A stretch of DNA of 44,738 nucleotides, from positions 1 through 44,738 of the forward strand of contig DUVP01000011.1 in NCBI GenBank assembly GCA_012840975.1. Direction: 5' to 3'. Of this stretch, positions 31,765-41,272 are shown piece by piece. The translations under genes were made by a program, and so were the position numbers. The number at the start of each line of letters is the position of its first letter. Position 1 is the stretch's first letter. The notes under the pieces were generated by a model. The model was not told where the DNA came from, made no database searches, and worked only from the letters and a program-made list of their open reading frames with translations. The stretch comes from Mogibacterium sp. GTDB lineage: Bacteria > Bacillota > Clostridia > Peptostreptococcales > Anaerovoracaceae.

Positions 31765-32907
31765 ATGACAAAAACAGCGAAGAATAAAACTATTGCAGTT
31801 ATACTGGCAATCACACTGTTTCTTGAAATGATTCTTAGTCCGGTCATCGTTATGGGCTATGATAAAGATCCACAGGAAGAACCTGCCACGAATCAAGAAC
31901 TCAGAGAAGCAAAAGTTACGGAAAAAGGAGAAAACTATACAATCTTTGAGCATGCAGACGGTACAGAAACTCTCCAGATGTATACCGGAGATGTACGAGT
32001 AGAGGGAGAAGACGGTAAGCTCGAAGATATAGATAATACACTTGAAAAAAAGGTTAAAGACGGAGAAACCATATATACAAATGTAAACGGCTTTGTCGAT
32101 GTAACTTTGCCGGAAACACTTTCAGCGGATAAGCCGATTTGTGTGGAGAACGGGGCGGAGTCAATAATGTTTTTGCCGATTTTCGGTAAAGCAAATATTA
32201 AAGAAGCCGCTTCTCAAGAAAGTCCGTATATTGATAAAAGTACAACAGAAGGAATTGCTCAAGACAGCGTAGATGTTGATGAAAATGCTGTTGAAGCAGA
32301 ATCTGTTTCTTTAGAAAAAACCGACATTCAGGAAGCAGCGACCATCATAGAAGTTGAAGGAGTGGAAGAATTATTAACAGATACAATCTTGAAAGATGAA
32401 GTAACAGACTTATATAATCAAACAGAAGAAAAACAGACAGGAATCAGATATGAAACACCTGATTCTAATGTCTTTATAGAATATATTCCGATAGACAGTG
32501 GAGTTAAGGAGAATATAATCCTTGAAGCGAATCCTGATTCCAATGTCTTTTCTTTTGTAATAAAAGCAAAAGGACAGTATCTTGAAAAGCAGCAAAGAGG
32601 AATCGTCTTTAAGGATATAAATACGGGAAAAGTAAAAGGTACAATTCAGGAACCCTTTATGACCGATTCATCAAATACGGAAAACCAAGGATACAGCGAA
32701 GAACTTGAATACAGTATTAACACTTTAGATGAAGATAAGGGAATATATAGAGTAGATCTTACAGTAAGTAAAGATTACCTTACAGATAAAGACAGGGTAT
32801 ATCCTGTAATAATAGATCCACATATACGGCAAACAACAAAGATAAATTACAGGATGCTTATGTTCTTAGTAAAAAAAGTGGGACAAACTTCTATAGTAGC
32901 GGAGTAA
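31765..32907 (+). CDS. Rhs/YD-repeat toxin, N-terminal part (frame broken)
   Basis: Encodes the secretion signal and N-terminal domain of the giant Rhs protein. The signal peptide spans about residues 1-32 (KNKTIAVILAITLFLEMILSP). The following ~340 residues are acidic and include a repeated E-Y-I-P-x-D-like beta region ending in RVYPVIIDP, the usual lead into a DNRLRE-type domain. The AAAGGAAAG ribosome site favours the ATG at 31765 over an in-frame ATG at 31714. After IIDPHI the frame ends early at 32907; the natural continuation lies in the -1 frame (KDKLQDAYVLSKKSG...), so this and the next entry are one gene with a frameshift at about 32833-32845. Confidence 0.85.
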   Translation: MTKTAKNKTIAVILAITLFLEMILSPVIVMGYDKDPQEEPATNQELREAKVTEKGENYTIFEHADGTETLQMYTGDVRVEGEDGKLEDIDNTLEKKVKDGETIYTNVNGFVDVTLPETLSADKPICVENGAESIMFLPIFGKANIKEAASQESPYIDKSTTEGIAQDSVDVDENAVEAESVSLEKTDIQEAATIIEVEGVEELLTDTILKDEVTDLYNQTEEKQTGIRYETPDSNVFIEYIPIDSGVKENIILEANPDSNVFSFVIKAKGQYLEKQQRGIVFKDINTGKVKGTIQEPFMTDSSNTENQGYSEELEYSINTLDEDKGIYRVDLTVSKDYLTDKDRVYPVIIDPHIRQTTKINYRMLMFLVKKVGQTSIVAE

Positions 32908-32912
32908 CACAG

Positions 32913-35900
32913 ATGTGTATAGGCTATGGAAGCTATGATGGATATTGCAGGACATATGTAAAATTCCCGAACCTTAATAGTGTAATTTCCGGAGCATATA
33001 TTAGCAAAGCTACGCTTAAGGTTAAAGAAAGACACAATACAAAGCCTTACGCAAAGCTTGGAATATACAGGGTGCTAAAAAGCTGGAGTTTATCTAAAAT
33101 AACATATAAAAATCAGCCTACACGGAGCAGTACAGCTTCGGCAACCTGTGCATTAAAAGGAGGAACAAATTCACATACTCTTACTCTTACGTCTCTCGTA
33201 AGAGGCTGGGCAAAAGGCAGTTATTCAAATTATGGAGTAGTGCTTAAAGCAACAAGCGAATCATCTTCAGTTCGCAATTTCTGTGCTTTGTACGGAAGCA
33301 GGTACAGTACAGCAAGTTACAGACCTGTATTAACTGTAGACTATATAAAACCGTCTCACACAGCTCCTACTAAACCGACGGTATCTGTAGATAAGCCGTA
33401 TATTAAAAAAGGAACAGGAAATGTTGTTGTGTCATGGAGCGGTCTTAATACAAACATATTAAAGTCAGCTCAGATAAAAGTTGGCGGAGTTTTCGACTAT
33501 AAAAATATTACAGGGGGAGAAACCGGCTCATACACAATTGACACTTCAGGTTTAGCGGAAGGGGTATATACCGTATATGTCAGAGGTATAGATAAACTTG
33601 ATAAAACAGGAACGGCGGGAACAGTAAAATTCACAGTAGATGAAACCGGCCCGGAGAAACCAAAATCGGTCGCTATAAATACATCCAGACAGGATAATCA
33701 GGAGAATATAGAAAAAGTCAAAGTAACTGTCGATATTACACCGGGCGTTGATTTACCGACCGGAACCGCTTCAGGGATTGGGAAACACACCGTTGAACTC
33801 TTTGATGCGAACAGCAATCAACTGATAGAAAGTAAAGATACTACAACAAACTTGATCGACTTTACAGATGTCACACCGGATCATAAAAGGATATATGTCA
33901 AAGTAAAAACCTTAGACAAGGTGGGAAACGCGAGTGAAGTATATACATCTAATACAGTGAACGTTAAAAATGTGCTTCTTCCAAATTTTGATGCGACCGG
34001 CAGTTTCGAATCCAACCTGGAAACAAATCCATGGAGGTCTAAGAAGAAGACGTATACAACAGTTTCCTGGGATGCGGAATATGACGGCAAACTAGGGAGG
34101 ATTACAGCCGGGATATTAAATGAAGATGATACCGTAGTCGGTGAAGAATTCAATGCAAAGGATGTTCTTGTAGAAAGTGAATATCCGAAGAAGCACAGTA
34201 ATTTCAGGTTGGACAAGCTGTTTGATCTGACAAAGCTGGCAGAAGGAAAATATAAGGTGGTGTTTTCCTTCTATCCTGAAAGTGAAATGAATGAAACGGA
34301 ACCGGCTGCAAGAACAAAGGAACTTCCATTATATATAGATAATACAGCTCCTAAATTTATACCGATTGAGCAGGCAGACCCTAATTCCGATCCGAAATAT
34401 ATAATGCTGGACACAGAAGAACCGCTAACCGGTATGGTTCAAGTATCTTATGGTGCAAAAGATACTAATGGAGATCTTGGAAATGCGGAAGTTGCACTTA
34501 TTGGTATTGAAGGGACATACAAGACTCTTACCGAGAGCGAACAGGTATACAACTTCAATACAACAGAGTATGACGATGGAGAATATACGATCCGAGTTAC
34601 ACAAGAAGACAGGGCGGGAAACAGTACTACTGTTGAAAGAGCATATACGATTTTCAACCCTGCTCCTACTCCGAAGATTGTTCTGAAAGAGTCATATGGA
34701 GGACCGGATGACCCTATAGAATTTACATATTCATATCCGGCAGGAGACAGTAGTACAAGCAAGGTAGTAAAGCTCGAAGCGGCTCTTGTAGCCCCGGGTA
34801 AAGAACCTCTCGACGCTGATTATACAGATCTTGAACTCCAAGAACCCGGCACCGGTGGTGAGACATCCTTCACCCCGGGAGATTTACCTGACGGAATATA
34901 TGAACTATGTATTCGTGCTGTAGATGCATCCGGGAATAAGGGTAAGGTAAGAAGAGCTCGTTATGTTGTGGATGATACTGATCCGGTTATAAATTTGGAA
35001 AGTCCTAAGGATGAAGGCGAATATCTCGGATACATAAAAGTAGATGGAACAATAAGCGATACATACCTCAGGTCATACGATATTTCAATTGCACAAGGTG
35101 AGACAACACAAAACGATGCTTTCGAAAACGTATATACCTTTGATAATCCAAAAGAAGCAGATAAAGTACAAGGTCTTCTCGGCTTTGTAGATATATCTGA
35201 TGATAATCGGTACCCTTCCGGAAGCATAGTAACAATCCGTATAGACGCACAGGACAAAAACGGAAACAGAGCAACTGCATATAGAACCGTAACTAAACGA
35301 GAAGCAATAATGCATCCTGCGGATTTTGAAATACAAAAAGGTGAGAACGGTAAACTGACAGTATCAAACCAAGAGGAAGGATTCGCACTTGTAAAAGACG
35401 GTGCATCATACACAGCAAATTCCCCTACATGGTATATAGACGGTGAAAAAGCATCACCTGATGCTGAGGGAAAGCTTGATTTCTCGGACATTGCAAAATA
35501 TCCTGACGATTCTATACATAGCATTGGAGTTTACGATAAGGTTGATAACGGGGATATTGCCTACGGTGTTCCGAGCATGGAGTATATGCTTTTTAGTGCT
35601 GAGAATATAAGGGGGAATGAAACGAATACCGAATATGTATATGAAAAAAACATTGTATCTAATGAAGATGTAATGTCGATTTATATAGATTCGGTTGAAA
35701 CTAAGCCTGTAGGCTCTGAAATCAAATACTATATCAAAGTAGAAGATGGTGAATATATAGAGACTGAAACCGGAAAAGATATACTGCTGACAGAAGAGCC
35801 TTACGCATCCGGAAGCCTCAGGGGAAAGAATATCTCTGTAAAGGCGGTATTAAAAAAGAATACGGCAGATACACTTCCTTCGATTAGCACTTTATCCGTA

Positions 35901-38900
35901 TCGGCAAGGTCTCTTAACGGAGATATCTTCAGAATAGGTCTCATGGATAAATACAATCCTGTCAGTGTGACCGAAATTCCTAAACTGAATTATAAGGTTA
36001 AGATCAGCTGGGAGATGCCGGAAGGTATAGATACGGAAGGTCTAACTTATGAAATATATAGAAGCACAAGCGAGGACTTTTCGGACTCCAATACAGTTTT
36101 GGTACAGGAAGGAGTTACAGACACAAGCTGGTACGATAACTACACTCTCATAGACAGGGAAAACAATGCCAATAATCACGAAGGAAGTAGTGCAAAATCA
36201 GGTAAAATTCCTAATGCGGACTTTTACTACAAAGTAGTTGCCGTAAAAGCATTCGGCGAAGATGTAAGGAAGAGTAGCGGTACCGAGGGTTCGGGAGTTA
36301 TGCTCCCATCGATGAACGAATACACCAAGAGACTCGGTAACAAAGGATATTGGGGTTATTCAGATCACGATATAGGAGCAGGCACCGCTATGGTCGAGCA
36401 AAGCACAGGTAACTTTGTATATTCGGAAACGGATGCTTATGTCAAGGGCAAAGCTCTTGACTTGTCGATGGAACGAACTTACAACAGTATGTCCACAGGT
36501 ATGACTCCACTGGGTTACAGCTGGGATTTTTCGTTTAACCCGATACTTCTTGAAACATACGACAGCTACGGAGACAACACGGGTATTTTATTTAAAGACG
36601 GAGAAGGAACTATATATACATTTCTGTCTATAAAGTCTGAAGTAGCCACGGAAACAATCACAAAAGAGGGTACAGAAGAAATCGAGAAGATTAAAACCCA
36701 CTACAGGAGTCCGCTTGGCGTGTACATACATCTTACGAAGATCGAAATGCTCGATATAGATGATGCAGATCAGGATGGAGATAAAGAGGAAGTAGTTGAC
36801 ATAAACTATACTATCCAAACTTTATCCGGCGATGTATATACATTCAACAGAAACAGCCAAATCAGCAGCTATAAAGATTCAAATAACAATGTAATAAACT
36901 ATAAATATGATGAAACGGGCAGACTGACAGAGGTTGAAAATCCTGCCGGCAACAAACCGAAAATCACATTCCACTATTCGGAAGAAGGTAATCAGGAGCT
37001 TTCAAATGAGCTTATCAGGTATATAACACTGCCTAACGGTCAAATTGTAAAATATGAATATACTGACAAGAAAATGCTAAGGTCAAGCAAGTTATATGGC
37101 AGAGGCGATGGTAGTGCAGTTGACATCGATAACCTCACAAACCTGGAGCCTGCGATAGAGACAAGTTACGATTACACGACAACTTTCCTTGAGGGAAGGA
37201 TCCCTCTGATGACAAAACTCATTGATCCTAACAAAAATGAAAGTAGAGTAAAACTTAAAGTTGATGAAACAGCTCGCGGAAGATGCGAGGAGGTTATATA
37301 TCCTAATGAAGATAAAGTGGAATATTCCTATATTAAAGCAGATGATGAAACTCAGCTTTATGATGAAACGACAGAATCGGTTTATGTAAAGAAAGGTCTT
37401 TTTGCTCCGAAGATAGGAGAATCGAAGTACAGATACAATGCTGACGGTAATATAACATGGAGTGAAGATATAGAGGGCAGGATTATACAGACCGAATACA
37501 GGCTGGGGCTTGAAGTTAAATCATATGGTGATGTTGATGTATATGATATAGGAGATAACGGAATCATATCTCATCGTATCGAACGGGTAGCAAATGAAAC
37601 AACATATGATGCCATTCCTGATACAGAGACCGTTGCCTCGAAGATCGGAAGTACAAAAGGTAATATAAAAACCGAAAAAGATTCAGCAGGTAATATTACT
37701 AAATATTCCTATGCTCAAACAAAATCTGCAAATGCCGCAAACCCGACATCCATAAAAACAGATGCTGCTGACGGTAAGGATATGAACGAGTCCTTTAAAT
37801 ATGACGACTATGGCAATCTGCTTGAGGCACATGACGACGATACCGGAGAATCGGTCAAATATACATATGACAGCAGTGGTCAGGTCATAAAGGAATCATT
37901 CTACGGTACAGGTGGTAACCTGACAGATTCGACTGTCTTCACCTATGATGCACAGGGGAATATACTGGAAGAAAAATCTACCAACGGAAGTAGCCCGAAT
38001 TCGAACGATAAATACATATATGATAACTATGGAAGAGTGATATATGAAAAGGATAGTCGCAACTTTGTTACCGAACATATTTATGATGTTCTCGACAGAG
38101 AAGAAAAAACCGTATATTACACATCAGAATATAAAGACAATTTTACAAGGGCTGAAGTTGAATCGTGGAAGAGTGGTGCTGCAAATGTAATTGAAGAAAC
38201 AACATATGACAAAAACGGAAATATACTGAGTGAAACAGACCGTGAGGGAAGGGTAACTACATATACATATGATAATATGGATAGAGTCACAAGAAAGACA
38301 GTAACGAAAGGTGAGGAATCCATTTATTGGACCTACAATTATACGGTCGGGGATGTTGACAGATTTTTCGTGAGTGGAAATGTTATGGTCGAGAATGCTT
38401 CAATAACCATAGTAAAAAATGCTGAAGGCGAGGAAGTCTCTGTTAGTTATACTGATAAAGCGGGGAACATTGTAAAGAACGTTGAAAAGGGGATTTCAAC
38501 ATCTTACCGTTACAATAAGGACGGAGAGATAATAGAACTATATACCGTTGGAAAGGATAGTGATAATCAAGGGGCAAGCACGGGAATAACAGTCCTGGCT
38601 TCATATAATAAGCATGGAGATAACATAGCAAATATTCTGGCTCCGGGGTATGACAGCGAATCCGGAAACTATTTTATCGATGAAGAGACATCGGTAATGC
38701 GATATGAATATGACTCTCTGGGTAATGCAAGAAAGGTTACAGACCCGCTCGGGCACACAATCTCGAGTAAGTATGACAGTAACGGTCAGATAACTTCCGT
38801 TACTACGGGGATCGGATATGGAGATTCGGCAGAAACGGCTATCACCAGAGTAAAATATGATATACAGGGAGCTAATGGGAACACTTTAACAGAAGTGACG

Positions 38901-41258
38901 GATGCAGAAAGCCGTGTAAGTGAAACGGAAACAGATCCGAATGGGAATGTAGTAAGAATAACGGATAAGGGACTCGGAAAAGGGAAGTCAATTGAAACTA
39001 CATTCAAATATGATGCCCTTGGAAACCTGGTAAGCGAAACCGATGCAAACGGAACGAAATGGTATTCGTATGATGATATGAATAACATGACGAAATCTGT
39101 AAGCAGGAGAGATTCTGAACATCAAGATCTTGATTACAGCACTTATACATATGACAATTTCGGTACCTTGACTTCCAGAAAAGACTATAGGGACGGTACA
39201 CTTGAACGTATTGCATTGTTTAAGTATGACAATCTCAAACGCTTAGTTAAGTATTATCAGGGGGAAGAACCGAGCAAAGACAGTAACGGCTCATATGTGA
39301 ATGTAGACTGGATAGAGTATAGCTACGATATAGAAGAGAATTTGACTAAAATCAAGTATCCTGCGTATACCCAAATTGATGAGGTTAACTACTCATATGG
39401 CAAATACGACAGGCTACAGGAAGTAAGAGTTCGGAAAGGCAACGAGAATTATCTTGCAAGAAAATATTTCTATCGAGATGATAACCGTGTATCTTCAGTA
39501 TGGGATTACCGCAAAGATTCTGAATATCTTGAGAAGAGTTTCGAATATGATCATATAGGAAGGACAACAGGAATCAGCATACATGATTCAGGACGGGACG
39601 AGATAATCGAAAGTCATTCATATTCATATGATAAGAACGGAAACATTACATCTGAAGAAATGATGAATAAAGGTGCTACTGTCGGAAATAATAACGGTAC
39701 GGATTTTGATGCGGCAGGTGCCTATCATATACGGCGTGACTATACCTACGATGTTCTGAATCAGTTGAGCAATGTTAAAGAATATGAAATTGGAGAAGTG
39801 GTAGAAGGAGAAGTACCGGATGAAGCTCTCGTTCATGAGATTTCATATACATTCGACAAGACGGGTAACAGAACAAGTGAAACAGTAGACGGAGAGAAAA
39901 CGTTATACACGTATGATGAGTACGGACTTGAGCAACTTGTAAAGACAGAAGTTGAAGGTGATACTGAAGAAACAAAGACCAAGATATATACATATAATGA
40001 GGCCGGAGCACTTAAACGTATTGTAGACAATGAAAGCGAAACGGACACCAAATACGAATATGATGCATATGGACAGCTCACGAGAGCGACTGTAACCGAA
40101 GGTGAAGGTGAAAGTGCAACAGCCTCAATTACGGAAAACAAATATGACGGAACAGGAACAAGAGTGTCAAAGAGCGTCAATGGTAATACAACAAACTATT
40201 TAATATCCGGAAGCACTTTGCTTGCAACATATACCGTAAATAATAACGGTAACAAAAATGTAACATCAGAGAATGTATTTGGAATAGATGGCAAGATAAT
40301 ACAGACCGTGAGAAGTAACGGAGCGGTATATGTATATAATGGAGACCTTAGAGGAAGCACAACCTCAATCGTAGACTCAGCTGGCAGTATTATTCAGGTC
40401 TGCAGATATGATGTATATGGTGAACCTAATGTTTATGGAAAAGATAACCTTTACAATGAAATTCTGTATACCGGGGCTGTATATGATGAATCAACAGGGC
40501 TGTATTATTTGAGCTCAAGATATTATGACAATACAACGGGTAGGTTCCTGTCTATGGACAGTGTAAGAGGAAACGTTGAAGATCCGCTCAGTATGAATCT
40601 TTATGGATACTGCGTTAATAATCCGATTAAGTATACAGATCGCCAGGGAACTAGTCCGGTTGTTGCTGGGGCAATTTTTGGAGCAGTACTTGGTGCTGGT
40701 GCAGAAATAATCACACAGCATTTTATTGAAAAGGAAAAAATAAACTGGAAAAAAGTGGTTGTGCGAGGATTAGGGGGAGCTATATCCGGAGCAATGGCAG
40801 GTATGGGCATCCCTCCTGGAGCTGGGATGATAGTTGATTTTAATGTTGGTATGTTGGAAAACGTTGCATGTAATATTATTGACAATGATAATGGAAAAAT
40901 AGCAGTACAAGATTTAGGTGAAGCCGCAGTAGGCGCGATTGGAGGAGAGGTAATTGGTACATTAGGAGGCAAGGTGTTCAAGGCTGGGGAAAAAACTTTT
41001 TCAAAAACAATAAAAAAGTCAGCAAAAAAGATAAAGCCAAAGAAGCATATCACAAAAAAAATAATCAAAATGAAAAAAAAGAGTGGAAAAATTTTAAAAA
41101 CTTTTCATAAAAAAGCAAAAATAAAAGTTGTAAAAGCATATAAAACTATTAGAAGAATTGTTAATAAACCGAAAGTAAAGCAGTTTTTTAAGCAAGCACG
41201 AGATAAAGCCAGAGGTTTTATCGTCTCAATTATGTATAGAAAAACAGTAAAGCGATAA
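32913..41258 (+). CDS. Rhs/YD-repeat polymorphic toxin, main part
   Basis: The open frame continues from before 32913 (DAYVLSKKSG is readable from about 32845) and runs 2,781 codons. Order of parts: a DNRLRE-like domain (TYVKFPNLN...ATLKVKERHNTKPYAKLGIYRVLKSW) to about 33350; several Ig-like repeats (33360-36330) with V-D-x-T-x-P-type turns; a DUF6531-like entry (TGNFVYSETDAYVKGKALDLSMERTYNS) near 36400; about 20-30 YD repeats (YDxxGxL pattern) to 40300; and the RHS core (GDLRGSTTSIVDSAG, YDVYGEP, YTGAVYDESTGLYYLSSRYYDNTTGRFLS) at 40330-40640. The variable C-terminal domain follows the NNPIKYTDRQG boundary. Rhs cages hold a toxin in their beta-barrel; the carried toxin differs from locus to locus. 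It can only be made whole if the frameshift is bridged. Confidence 0.92.
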   Translation: MCIGYGSYDGYCRTYVKFPNLNSVISGAYISKATLKVKERHNTKPYAKLGIYRVLKSWSLSKITYKNQPTRSSTASATCALKGGTNSHTLTLTSLVRGWAKGSYSNYGVVLKATSESSSVRNFCALYGSRYSTASYRPVLTVDYIKPSHTAPTKPTVSVDKPYIKKGTGNVVVSWSGLNTNILKSAQIKVGGVFDYKNITGGETGSYTIDTSGLAEGVYTVYVRGIDKLDKTGTAGTVKFTVDETGPEKPKSVAINTSRQDNQENIEKVKVTVDITPGVDLPTGTASGIGKHTVELFDANSNQLIESKDTTTNLIDFTDVTPDHKRIYVKVKTLDKVGNASEVYTSNTVNVKNVLLPNFDATGSFESNLETNPWRSKKKTYTTVSWDAEYDGKLGRITAGILNEDDTVVGEEFNAKDVLVESEYPKKHSNFRLDKLFDLTKLAEGKYKVVFSFYPESEMNETEPAARTKELPLYIDNTAPKFIPIEQADPNSDPKYIMLDTEEPLTGMVQVSYGAKDTNGDLGNAEVALIGIEGTYKTLTESEQVYNFNTTEYDDGEYTIRVTQEDRAGNSTTVERAYTIFNPAPTPKIVLKESYGGPDDPIEFTYSYPAGDSSTSKVVKLEAALVAPGKEPLDADYTDLELQEPGTGGETSFTPGDLPDGIYELCIRAVDASGNKGKVRRARYVVDDTDPVINLESPKDEGEYLGYIKVDGTISDTYLRSYDISIAQGETTQNDAFENVYTFDNPKEADKVQGLLGFVDISDDNRYPSGSIVTIRIDAQDKNGNRATAYRTVTKREAIMHPADFEIQKGENGKLTVSNQEEGFALVKDGASYTANSPTWYIDGEKASPDAEGKLDFSDIAKYPDDSIHSIGVYDKVDNGDIAYGVPSMEYMLFSAENIRGNETNTEYVYEKNIVSNEDVMSIYIDSVETKPVGSEIKYYIKVEDGEYIETETGKDILLTEEPYASGSLRGKNISVKAVLKKNTADTLPSISTLSVSARSLNGDIFRIGLMDKYNPVSVTEIPKLNYKVKISWEMPEGIDTEGLTYEIYRSTSEDFSDSNTVLVQEGVTDTSWYDNYTLIDRENNANNHEGSSAKSGKIPNADFYYKVVAVKAFGEDVRKSSGTEGSGVMLPSMNEYTKRLGNKGYWGYSDHDIGAGTAMVEQSTGNFVYSETDAYVKGKALDLSMERTYNSMSTGMTPLGYSWDFSFNPILLETYDSYGDNTGILFKDGEGTIYTFLSIKSEVATETITKEGTEEIEKIKTHYRSPLGVYIHLTKIEMLDIDDADQDGDKEEVVDINYTIQTLSGDVYTFNRNSQISSYKDSNNNVINYKYDETGRLTEVENPAGNKPKITFHYSEEGNQELSNELIRYITLPNGQIVKYEYTDKKMLRSSKLYGRGDGSAVDIDNLTNLEPAIETSYDYTTTFLEGRIPLMTKLIDPNKNESRVKLKVDETARGRCEEVIYPNEDKVEYSYIKADDETQLYDETTESVYVKKGLFAPKIGESKYRYNADGNITWSEDIEGRIIQTEYRLGLEVKSYGDVDVYDIGDNGIISHRIERVANETTYDAIPDTETVASKIGSTKGNIKTEKDSAGNITKYSYAQTKSANAANPTSIKTDAADGKDMNESFKYDDYGNLLEAHDDDTGESVKYTYDSSGQVIKESFYGTGGNLTDSTVFTYDAQGNILEEKSTNGSSPNSNDKYIYDNYGRVIYEKDSRNFVTEHIYDVLDREEKTVYYTSEYKDNFTRAEVESWKSGAANVIEETTYDKNGNILSETDREGRVTTYTYDNMDRVTRKTVTKGEESIYWTYNYTVGDVDRFFVSGNVMVENASITIVKNAEGEEVSVSYTDKAGNIVKNVEKGISTSYRYNKDGEIIELYTVGKDSDNQGASTGITVLASYNKHGDNIANILAPGYDSESGNYFIDEETSVMRYEYDSLGNARKVTDPLGHTISSKYDSNGQITSVTTGIGYGDSAETAITRVKYDIQGANGNTLTEVTDAESRVSETETDPNGNVVRITDKGLGKGKSIETTFKYDALGNLVSETDANGTKWYSYDDMNNMTKSVSRRDSEHQDLDYSTYTYDNFGTLTSRKDYRDGTLERIALFKYDNLKRLVKYYQGEEPSKDSNGSYVNVDWIEYSYDIEENLTKIKYPAYTQIDEVNYSYGKYDRLQEVRVRKGNENYLARKYFYRDDNRVSSVWDYRKDSEYLEKSFEYDHIGRTTGISIHDSGRDEIIESHSYSYDKNGNITSEEMMNKGATVGNNNGTDFDAAGAYHIRRDYTYDVLNQLSNVKEYEIGEVVEGEVPDEALVHEISYTFDKTGNRTSETVDGEKTLYTYDEYGLEQLVKTEVEGDTEETKTKIYTYNEAGALKRIVDNESETDTKYEYDAYGQLTRATVTEGEGESATASITENKYDGTGTRVSKSVNGNTTNYLISGSTLLATYTVNNNGNKNVTSENVFGIDGKIIQTVRSNGAVYVYNGDLRGSTTSIVDSAGSIIQVCRYDVYGEPNVYGKDNLYNEILYTGAVYDESTGLYYLSSRYYDNTTGRFLSMDSVRGNVEDPLSMNLYGYCVNNPIKYTDRQGTSPVVAGAIFGAVLGAGAEIITQHFIEKEKINWKKVVVRGLGGAISGAMAGMGIPPGAGMIVDFNVGMLENVACNIIDNDNGKIAVQDLGEAAVGAIGGEVIGTLGGKVFKAGEKTFSKTIKKSAKKIKPKKHITKKIIKMKKKSGKILKTFHKKAKIKVVKAYKTIRRIVNKPKVKQFFKQARDKARGFIVSIMYRKTVKR
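40650..41258 (+). other. Variable C-terminal (toxin) domain of the Rhs protein
   Basis: About 200 residues after the RHS core. First comes a glycine-rich hydrophobic part (AGAIFGAVLGAGAEIITQ and GGAISGAMAGMGIPPGAGM), as in pretoxin membrane-passage segments. The last 95 residues then contain 32 Lys and 6 Arg but only two acidic residues. No enzyme motif was recognised. Codon use turns more AT-rich here than in the YD part, as expected for an exchangeable tip. A membrane- or nucleic-acid-binding toxin is inferred. Confidence 0.6.
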
Positions 41259-41272
41259 AGGAGACATAAATA

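Noticed and set aside
32870-32876. Programmed -1 frameshifting as the main explanation of the split Rhs gene
   Set aside because: The conserved DAYV residues in the -1 frame lie before the A-run, so a shift at the A-run alone would not restore them. It is kept only as a possible rescue.
36840-40300. YD repeats as a DNA tandem repeat or assembly artefact
   Set aside because: Repetition is at the protein pattern level (YDxxG); the nucleotide sequence of units differs, as is normal for Rhs proteins.
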